Assembly (NCBI GenBank): GCA_024516035.1 | Contig: CM044959.1 | Span: 33,408,662 to 33,472,661, forward strand | DNA length: 64,000 nt | Source of the DNA: Bactericera cockerelli | Lineage: Eukaryota > Arthropoda > Insecta > Hemiptera > Triozidae | Direction: 5' to 3' | Part shown: positions 60,501-64,000 of the stretch, in pieces | How the letters are laid out: every line of letters begins with the position of its first letter | Numbering within the stretch: the stretch's first letter is position 1 | The notes under the pieces: generated by a model | Database searches by the model: none | The model's input: only the letters and a program-made list of their open reading frames with translations | Told to the model about the DNA's origin: nothing | Program-made: the position numbers and the translations under genes

Positions 60501-63500
60501 TCTATCAAAGCAATGAATATCGACACAATGCACAAAGAATATGAAAAAATACTCACTACTTCAAATGAAAATGATACAATTCAATCCACAATTATCAAAT
60601 CACTATTAGAATTAGAATCTAAAATATCGATAGAAAAAGGTGCAGTCCAACCCAAAATCCTGAAGCAAAAAGAAGAACTGATTCAAACATTACTTGAAAC
60701 TGAAGCGTTAGATTTAGACAAAATACAGATTTTTCAAATAAAAGATATCAAAATGCTATCACAAAGAGATAAAATAAATGGTGAACTTATCAATAAACTC
60801 AAAAATAAGACTGATTTTAGTAAAGGTCATTTTGTAACAAATGATGAATTACTTAACGAATTAATGAACAAGTCAAAAGCTGCACATGATATCTTGAAAA
60901 AAGGAGAACTCTACATGGACGTAGTGGAATTAAGTAATAACCAAAAGATTAATATACAGAAAAAACTTAGCGCCATAGAAGAACAATCAACACTTCTTGA
61001 TAAATTAATTCGAGTTGAAGAATTGCTAAATGAATCCACTGAACCAGTGGTGATGAGACGATTTCTCTATTAAAAGAAGAAGGTGAATTAATTCAAATAT
61101 TCTCTAAATGAAGTTACAAAGAAACCTTTTATTTTTAATACAGTAGCATTCGAAAAGAATACAACTAACGACCAAAGAAGAGGCGAAAACTGAACAACGG
61201 CAAATTAGGGCGAAGGATGAAAATAAAAAAGGAAAGAAGGAAGAAGTTGCTAAGCTAGAGGCTGTGAAAAAGCAGAAAAGAAGAGGAAGATAAAGCTAAG
61301 ATAGAGCCTGAGAAGAAAGAAAGAAGAAAAAGAAGCGTAAGTTTAGACAAAAACAGATTTTTCAAATAAAAGAGATCAAAATGCTACACAAGAGGTAATG
61401 AAATGGAATATCAAAAACTCAAAAAAAGACGATTCTAGTAAGGTCTTTTGAACAAATGATGAATATAAGAGAATTAAGCAGTCAAAAGCTGAATCTGAAC
61501 AAAAAGGAGAACACATGGACGTAGGGAATTAAGTAAAGCAAAAGATAAAACAGAAAAAATAGGCATGAGAAGAACAATAAACATTCTGATAAAATAAATT
61601 CGAGTTGAAGAATGCAAATGAACACTGAAAGTGGTTGATGAAGACGACATAAAAGAAGAAGGTGAAAATCAAATATACTGATAAAGAAAAGTACAAAAGA
61701 AACCTTAAACTAAGAGCATTGAAAGAAACAAAAGAAAGAAGAGGAAAGAAAAGCTAATAGGGCGGATGAAAATAAAAAAGGAAAAGGAAGAAGTGCTAAG
61801 CTAGAGGCTGTGAAAAAAAGAAAGAAGAGGAAGAGAAAAGCTAAGTAGAGCCTGAGAAGAAAAGAAGAAGAAAAGAAGTCGAAGCTAGAGGATGAGATAA
61901 AGGGAGAAAGAAGAACGATCAAATCTAAGCTAGAGGCGAGGAGAAAAAGAAGGAAGGCAAAGCTAAGCTAGAGGCTGAAAGAAAGAGAAGAAAAGAAGCT
62001 AATAGAGCGAAAGACAAAAAGAGAGAAGAAAAGCTACGTGAGCTGAAAAGAACAAAAGAGGAGAAAATAAGAGAGCTGAAAGAAAAGAAAGAAGAGAAGA
62101 AAAACTAAGTAGAAGCTGAAAGAAAAAGAAAGAAGAGAAAAGAAGCTAAATAGAAGCTGAGAAAAGAGAAAGAAGAGAAGAAAGCTAAGCTAGAGCTAGA
62201 AAGAAAAAGAAAGAAGAGAAGAAAGCTAAGCTAGAGGCTGAAAGAAAAAAAAGAGGAAGAGAAGCAACTAGAGGAGAGAAAAAAGAAAGAAGAGAAGAGA
62301 AAGCTAACTAGAGGCTGAAAGAAAAAGAAGAAAAGAAAGACTAGGGGAAAAAGAAAGAAGGAAGAGAAAGCTAAGCTAGAGGCTGAAAGAAAAAGAAAAG
62401 AAGAGAAGAGAAGCTAGCTAGAAGCAGAAGAAAAAAGAAGAAAAGAAGAAAAAGTAAGCTAGAGGCTGAAAGAAAAAGAAAGAAGAGAAGAGAAAGCTAA
62501 AGAGAAGGCGAGAAAAGAAAAGAAAGAGAAGAGAGAAAGCTAGCTAGAGTGAAGAAAAAGAAGAAGTAAGAGCAAGAGAAAGCTAAGCTAAGGCTGAAAG
62601 AAAAAGAAAGAAGAGGAAGAGAAAAGCTAAGCTAGAGGCTGAAAAAAAAAAGAAGAGAAGAGAAACTAAGCTAGAGCTGAAAGGAAAAAGAAAGAAGAGA
62701 AGAGAAAGCTAAGCTAGAGGCGAGAAAAAGAGAAAGAAGAAGAAGAAAGCTAAGCTAGAGGCTGAAAGAAAAAGAAAAAGAGAGAAAAGTAAGCTAGAGG
62801 CTGAAAGAAAAGAAAGAGGAAGAGAAGCTAAGCTAGAGGCGAAAAAAGAAGAAAGAAGAAGAAGAAAAGCTAAGCTAGAGGCTGAAAGAAAAAAGAAAGA
62901 AGAGAAGAGAAAGCTAAACTAGAGGCTGAAAGGAAAAAGAAAGAAGAGGAAGAAAAGCTAACTAGAGGCTGAAAAAAAAGAAAAGAGGAAGAGAAAGCTA
63001 AGCTAGAGGCTGAAAGAAAAGAAAGAAGAGGAAGAGAAAGCTAAGCTAGAGGCGAGAAAAAGAAGAAAGAAGAGGAAGAGAAAGCTAAGCTAGAGGCTGA
63101 AAGAAAAAGAAAGAAGAGGAAGAGAAGCTAAGCTAGAGCAGAGAAAAAAAAGAAAGAAGAAGAAGAGAAAGCTAAGCTAGAAGCTAGAGGCTGAAAGAAA
63201 AAAGAAAGAAGAGGAAGAAAAGCTAAGCTAGAGCTGAGAAAAAGAAGAAGAGGAAGAAAAAAGCTAAGCTAGAGGCTGAAAAAAAAAAGAAAGAAGAGGA
63301 AGAGAAAGCTAAGCTAGAGGCTGAAAAAAAAGAAAGAAGAAGGAAGAGAAAGCTAAGCTAGAGGCGAAGAAAAAGAAAAGAAGAAGAGAAAGCTAAGCTA
63401 GAGGCTGAAAGAAAAGAAGAAAGAAGAGAAGAGAAAGCTAAAGCTAGAGGCTAAGAGAAAAAGAAAGAAGAAGGAAGAGAAAGCTAAGCTAGAGGCGAGA

Positions 63501-64000
63501 AAGGAAGAAGAAAGAAGAGAAGAAGAAAGCTAAGCTAGAGGCAGAGAAAAAAAGAAAGAAGAGGAAGAGAAAGCTAAGCTAGAGGCTGAAAGGAAAAAAA
63601 AGAAGAAGAAGAGAAAGCTAAGCTAGAGGCTGAAAGGAAAAAGAAAGAAGAGGAAGAGAAAGCTAAGCTAGAGGCAGAGAAAAAGAAGAAAGAAGAAGAA
63701 GAGAAAGCTAAGCTAGAGGCTGAAAGAAAAAGAAAGAAGAGGAAGAGAAAGCTAAGCTAGAGCTGAAAGAAAAAAAAGAAGAAGAAGAAGAGAAAGCTAA
63801 GCTAGAGGCAGAGAAAAAGAAAGAAGAGGAAGAGAAAGCTAAGCTAGAGGCTAGAAAAAGAAAGAAGAAAAGAGAGAGGAAGAGAAGAAAGCTAAGCTAG
63901 AGGCTGAAAGGAAAAAGAAAGAAGAGGAAGAGAAAGCTAAGCTAGAGGCAGAGAAAAAGAAGAAAGAAGAAGAAGAGAAAGCTAAGCTAGAGGCTGAAAG
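28228..64000 (+). CDS. Gene 2: giant Ig-array plus repeat-domain muscle protein, Stretchin/titin-like (partial)
   Basis: Visible exons: 28228-28384, 37496-37775, 38283-38463, 41963-42269, 42728-42819, 43624-43836, 44679-44861, 45227-45424, 45703-45995, 46293-46473, 46860-47117, 47683-47976, 49083-49670, 49932-50198, 50909-51157, and 51375 to beyond 61073. About 4,480 residues can be read, then a low-quality repeat. Order: seven Ig domains (about 1-695), acidic and Lys-rich linkers (695-1247), P-L-x-x-L helical repeats, ~200-aa KAEII repeats, 15-aa charged repeats. Ig arrays joined to short tandem repeats are known from Stretchin-Mlck and titin-like proteins of insect muscle; no kinase or FN3 is seen. 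5' and 3' ends lie outside what I can define. Frame breaks near 57505 and 59080 and after 61060 are probably assembly errors. Confidence 0.78.
28619..28827. mobile_element. Two truncated family D SINEs in opposite orientation
   Basis: A plus-strand head (28619 to about 28755, B box gggttcaatcccc) is followed by a minus-strand fragment (ggatcgaacccaggtcacc, about 28797-28817), which is cut by the foldback element at 28830. Confidence 0.6.
28830..29424. mobile_element. 595-bp foldback Tc1/mariner-type element
   Basis: Two arms of roughly 250 bases are inverse copies of each other (left cactgaggcacaaatttagc, right the complement), around a centre of about 100 bases. Both ends sit beside TA dinucleotides, the Tc1/mariner target. 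No transposase. Confidence 0.8.
31533..31817 (+). mobile_element. tRNA-derived SINE, family D, with 13-bp target duplication
   Basis: Complete element with A/B boxes and an A-rich tail, flanked by identical atatcacgaaagt at 31520-31532 and 31818-31830. It is inserted into a family F SINE whose sequence resumes after it. Confidence 0.9.
34882..35083 (+). mobile_element. tRNA-derived SINE, family E
   Basis: Head agtcaagtggttaacgcgct, B box ggttcaaatccc, 3' end with gttaggtggtaggaaatgct and a (tta)n tail. Relatives: 20520-20610 (+, head only) and 35491-35712 (-). Confidence 0.75.
35491..35712 (-). mobile_element. tRNA-derived SINE, family E
   Basis: Minus-strand copy: tail (taataataa) at left, head (agcgcgtcaaccacttgact) at right. 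Confidence 0.75.
36090..36428. repeat. Purine/pyrimidine simple repeats
   Basis: (ga)n at about 36087-36118 and a 50-base (ct)n at 36377-36428, 260 bases apart and complementary, so they could pair. Confidence 0.8.
37496..37775 (+). CDS. Gene 2 exon b: Ig-1 second half and Ig-2 start
   Basis: Encodes AQGDHPIFGNRFRAVN, LNIRRIRRDDGGRYSVSASN (E-F strands, Cys replaced by Ser), then PDAPTFIRRLHDIAVKVGT opening Ig-2. Phase 2 in, 0 out. It is read in a frame other than the ATG-started ORF overlapping it. Confidence 0.88.
38079..38243 (-). mobile_element. tRNA-derived SINE, family F
   Basis: Minus-strand copy with ttgaaccaccgacctc (B box) and atcaagctactgatg (A box) just upstream of exon 38283. 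Plus-strand relatives at 31413 (interrupted by family D) and 48690. Confidence 0.7.
38283..38463 (+). CDS. Gene 2 exon c: Ig-2 second half
   Basis: Encodes IHWYRNDRRLEENKIYRSQ, then LVDSGRWTCLAENSAGRS and CSCELSVL. Phase 0 in, 1 out at ctag/gtgagt. The last 33 bases are the first unit of the 49-bp array that follows. Confidence 0.9.
38431..39704 (+). repeat. 49-bp minisatellite copying a 5' splice site (exactly 26 copies)
   Basis: First unit 38431-38479: its first 33 bases are the 3' end of exon 38283-38463, the rest is the donor ctag/gtgagt and intron. All 26 units keep that donor. Units differ mainly at one spot (ctcttgtg, ctccagtg or ctcctgtg). 1,274 bp divides by 49 without remainder. 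Reading past the first donor gives TGA after four codons. Confidence 0.97.
39729..39934 (+). mobile_element. tRNA-derived SINE, family C
   Basis: Follows the end of the 49-bp array by 25 bases. Same head, B box and (att)n tail as 11785. Confidence 0.85.
40455..40545 (-). mobile_element. tRNA-Asp-like SINE head, family G
   Basis: On the minus strand a tRNA-like fold can be read with anticodon-loop sequence cctgtcatg (GTC) and B box agttcgaaccccc. The poly-T on the plus strand to its left would be its A-rich tail. More likely a SINE than a working tRNA gene because the D arm and acceptor stem do not pair well. Confidence 0.5.
41822..41938. repeat. Small palindromic repeat before exon 41963
   Basis: Ends are inverse copies of tgatcaagtttt; an inverse relative is at 12243-12352 and a weak one near 8250-8345. 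This copy ends 24 bases before the acceptor of exon 41963. Confidence 0.6.
41963..42269 (+). CDS. Gene 2 exon d: Ig-3, abbreviated type
   Basis: Encodes VPKAYKAPFFTKELEAILTE, LECKVMGIPTPQLIWYKDS and SSLGTYTCEAVNCMG. Cys in B and F strands are kept, but the usual L-x-I-x-x-V-x-x-x-D strand E segment is missing. A linker with acidic LDDDDSPF follows. Phase 1 in, 2 out. Confidence 0.9.
42728..42819 (+). CDS. Gene 2 exon e: Ig-4 first third
   Basis: Short exon encoding SLLPPGPPPIFIKEMENV and AKIGASAILECQ (A-B strands). Acceptor ttttcag, donor gtacg, phase 2 in, 1 out, continuing into exon 43624. Confidence 0.85.
42958..43270 (+). repeat. Dispersed repeat family B
   Basis: Matches the minus strand of 12712-12977 (ggtctccatccaact … taagccattaaac … gggagaagaccag). 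Its head resembles family A. A fragment lies at 40000-40065. Confidence 0.65.
43624..43836 (+). CDS. Gene 2 exon f: Ig-4 remainder
   Basis: Encodes VLVPPWPRSIYWYNKEG, YSMEINYLEAVDDGEWKC and VATSSNGVKQF. A full-length Ig with strand E present. Phase 1-1. Confidence 0.9.
44349..44614 (+). mobile_element. tRNA-derived SINE, family D
   Basis: Head with gagtgagttagcgcgct, B box gggttcgatcccc, tail ctacccacaaaaattgtg. Lies 65 bases before exon 44679. Confidence 0.8.
44679..44861 (+). CDS. Gene 2 exon g: Ig-5, abbreviated type, first part
   Basis: Encodes MPKNYRKPRFVESLKAVMTD, FECKVVGFPTPTLQWFKDN and LKPGDVYQLTGTSSLG. The leading Met comes from a split codon and is not a start. Phase 1-1. Confidence 0.9.
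45227..45424 (+). CDS. Gene 2 exon h: Ig-5 end and Ig-6 start
   Basis: Encodes GSYCCVAKNVMGQAESS, a linker ending LLLLTNN, then KAPKFIEGLKSCQATVNEE of Ig-6. Phase 1-1. Confidence 0.9.
45703..45995 (+). CDS. Gene 2 exon i: Ig-6 body and Ig-7 start
   Basis: Encodes VSISPEPKVSWFRDDQQ, LKIQMLEVADQAEWKC, IATNDFG, then VPKHYKKPKFLEELKAVL and LECK of Ig-7. Phase 1 in, 0 out. Confidence 0.9.
46293..46473 (+). CDS. Gene 2 exon j: Ig-7, abbreviated type
   Basis: Encodes VIGVPQPTLKWFKDGREL, then GTCCLGMYTCEAHNCMG. Like Ig-3 and Ig-5 it lacks a normal strand E segment. It is the last Ig seen. Phase 0 in, 1 out. Confidence 0.9.
46612..46812 (+). repeat. Dispersed repeat family A
   Basis: Body gtcattcctccattgtctgg … cgttcacgatgacgccaccc. 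Copies at 20606-20765 (+) and 7199-7400 (-). The left part is a short tandem repeat of ggctgggggactataaacag type. Confidence 0.7.
46860..47117 (+). CDS. Gene 2 linker exon 1 (acidic)
   Basis: Encodes DKSQIEKAEEAKKSCLV, a YDTPMASIEEREISFSF stretch and ETPDLTEEEAIKVVEMYADE. No known fold recognised. Phase 1-1. The visible longer ORF continues past the gtatgt donor into non-coding sequence. Confidence 0.8.
47683..47976 (+). CDS. Gene 2 linker exon 2 (acidic)
   Basis: Encodes DKNKIELPPLRFTKESS, LDEISEDVMSPKTTFESFD and TPVDDIPYDVI. Phase 1-1. The TPxxxIxxD motif recalls linker exon 1 (YDTPMASIEE), suggesting an old exon duplication. Confidence 0.8.
48200..48660. mobile_element. Retroelement 3'-end-like sequence with (caga)n
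   Basis: ataccaaatttcacgtctct … ttgagatatcctgttcac, then an eight-unit (caga) run at 48488-48521, then ggctatgattcgtcc. This arrangement is common at LINE-type 3' ends in invertebrates. A cousin lies at 22750-22865 (accaaatttcagcttcctag + tggtcag repeats). Confidence 0.5.
48690..48842 (+). mobile_element. tRNA-derived SINE, family F
   Basis: Head ccgacctcagtagcttgatc, B box ggtgattcaagtccc, 3' end ttgtgatatcac then aacttgataacttatt. Confidence 0.7.
49083..49670 (+). CDS. Gene 2 linker exon 3 (Lys/Ser/Glu-rich)
   Basis: Encodes DVYPPIKPPRRKDNKDSSKS, long KS- and E-rich disorder, and an internal duplication DDSLIEFERQK / DDSLIEYEKRK. The acceptor is a tandem cagcag, so exon starts at 49083 or 49086 are both in frame and differ by one Ala. 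Phase 1-1. Confidence 0.82.
49932..50198 (+). CDS. Gene 2 linker exon 4 (Ser/Lys/Glu-rich)
   Basis: Encodes DKTSRSTSSEDSENRLGK, ELKKSKKPRRKLKSTES and DLEESDMRTSAAEQQASLP. Disordered by composition. Phase 1-1. Confidence 0.82.
50909..51157 (+). CDS. Gene 2 linker exon 5: first P-L-x-x-L helical repeat
   Basis: Encodes GDSAIEKTEMTVFDSIKHSL, then LIQPLKEIENGLEFIEREV, the same motif repeated many times in the next exon. Phase 1-1 with donor gtaagt. Confidence 0.85.
51375..57583 (+). CDS. Gene 2 giant exon, part 1: P-L-x-x-L repeats and first three ~200-aa repeats
   Basis: Open for over 2,000 codons. The start at 51375 is chosen because phase demands it, although the two bases before it are GG rather than AG; frame continues GSNILEALSQPIEEF. 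To about 55,370 it holds roughly 18 degenerate helices of the form L-x-x-P-L-x-x-L-x-x-x-L-x-x-I (e.g. LVQPLQKLKLSYLTIQ, LIKPLECVEKGIAALTI), about 60-75 residues apart. A Ser/Glu-rich spacer follows, then ~200-aa units with SQEKAL cores near 55,884, 56,485 and 57,078. AT-rich, all-helical in character. The stop at 57581 follows a one-base slip near 57,505. Confidence 0.85.
57584..59078 (+). CDS. Gene 2 giant exon, part 2: ~200-aa repeats 4-6
   Basis: Same exon in another frame after a probable one-base loss near 57,505; the shifted frame can be read back to NQEPAIYHITPKELHTIPQQ, which matches the linker position of other units. Repeat cores lie near 57,591 (IGQEKALLQKVDLIDSL), 58,182 and 58,784. 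Each unit carries VKKANII, AQKAEII and QALS-type sub-motifs. Confidence 0.82.
59079..61073 (+). CDS. Gene 2 giant exon, part 3: ~200-aa repeat 7 and diverged repeats
   Basis: A run of seven A (59079-59085) marks a second one-base loss: the upstream frame turns to nonsense while the new frame reads KIENICKEGIKLETLQTSE, the expected continuation. Repeat core near 59,402 (SSQERALSHKNELIDSI), then weaker copies (FSQKAEIINSLLKVEEVF). The stop at 61071 sits at the edge of indel-dense sequence; comparison with the degraded copy at about 61,620 suggests the frame really continues. Confidence 0.8.
   Translation, partial: KKIENICKEGIKLETLQTSEAQFAQTNEVELLLKKAKIIESILEKDVVSREKVKKHKLSIGEVENIPQQAELHKSVSENKETLSKDISKINEVESSVEILQTQTLVSSQERALSHKNELIDSILKKESLINELLEKSDSQKPLTNELKTQLFQKADIIKDLLEVEVLVTAEFEKYSALAQNNDIEKMKSTQALSQNDKEQLCNAIKSIENICNVEGVKIEAVQNLFAKTNEVNILIEKANIIDEIIRKECLTSEKVRTCEKVENIPVTKSNEAIKKLKINQEQKEPLKNITKENVEILMEQLKCIEVILNLDVKEEYLLINLVESQQILPVQMYELSKLNESIICSSKKLSDDRNSNESEKFHQMSKLITSLLKVEDLIINEFYEKEKKYLSENGRKLFSQKAEIINSLLKVEEVFNVENFNLNESRRLSFGELNNLAQQAKCIEILLKADTASEEKSKLKKLQKLTTKQQNNLSIKAMNIDTMHKEYEKILTTSNENDTIQSTIIKSLLELESKISIEKGAVQPKILKQKEELIQTLLETEALDLDKIQIFQIKDIKMLSQRDKINGELINKLKNKTDFSKGHFVTNDELLNELMNKSKAAHDILKKGELYMDVVELSNNQKINIQKKLSAIEEQSTLLDKLIRVEELLNESTEPVVMRRFLY
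61074..64000 (+). CDS. Gene 2, 15-residue charged repeat, frame broken throughout (right edge)
   Basis: A 45-bp unit (…gctaagctagaggctgaaag…) recurs to the window end and translates, where undamaged, as KAKLEAERKKKEEEE. Variants with EK for ER are common. Composition predicts a very long single alpha helix of alternating charge. Dense single-base losses destroy the frame, most heavily from 61,100 to 62,600. I read it as a real coding repeat in unpolished sequence; that it belongs to gene 2 rests on position. Confidence 0.55.

Noticed and set aside
61074..64000. Reading the right end as a decayed pseudogene
   Set aside because: Losses are random single bases, worst near a duplicated join, and the repeat unit is otherwise well kept; sequencing error fits better than mutation.
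28228..64000. Naming gene 2 outright as Stretchin-Mlck, sallimus or zormin
   Set aside because: Ig array plus tandem short repeats points to the Stretchin/titin class, but no kinase, PEVK or diagnostic sequence could be compared here.

Overview
The window is animal nuclear DNA, most likely from an insect. The evidence is large spliced genes with GT-AG introns, giant striated-muscle Ig/FN3 proteins of the arthropod titin/Stretchin/myosin-binding class, and AT-rich introns packed with tRNA-derived and 5S-rRNA-derived SINEs and small TIR elements. The species cannot be fixed from the sequence. All coding signal I can support is on the + strand, in two muscle-type genes, here called gene 1 and gene 2. 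I built the exon chains by hand from splice sites, reading-frame phase and Ig/FN3 motifs; every splice junction in them agrees in phase except one.

Gene 1 (1748-18167, 12 coding exons, about 1,600 aa) begins with MGNSSS, a good N-myristoylation signal. It continues FN3-Ig-Ig-FN3, then a long charged disordered region with an SR-like block, and ends in a short double hydrophobic segment (probable membrane hairpin). Its last exon carries a one-base frame break at 17480. The layout suggests a membrane-tethered myosin-binding/myomesin-like protein (fly CG14964/MnM is the nearest thing I recall, unverified).

From 18.2 to 28.2 kb there is no convincing gene, only repeats. Gene 2 (first sure exon 28228, running off the right edge) encodes seven Ig domains. 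These are followed by five acidic/Lys-rich linker exons of identical 1-1 phase. An enormous AT-rich exon then encodes about 19 degenerate P-L-x-x-L helical repeats and at least seven repeats of about 200 aa built on KAEII-x-x-LL-x-x-E helices. Last comes a 15-residue charged repeat (KAKLEAERKKKEEEE) that leaves the window. Short tandem repeat domains joined to Ig arrays fit the Stretchin-Mlck/titin-like class; no kinase is visible here.

The most unusual structure is a pair of minisatellites, 31 bp x about 27.5 (4412-5263) and 49 bp x exactly 26 (38431-39704). Each starts inside the last bases of a coding exon and copies that exon's 5' splice site many times into the intron. The right end shows assembly trouble: frame breaks near 57505 and 59080, a GG in place of an expected AG acceptor at 51373, and from about 61060 indel-dense sequence including a degraded second copy of 60716-61060. 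The last 3 kb should be read as an unpolished version of a real repeat.
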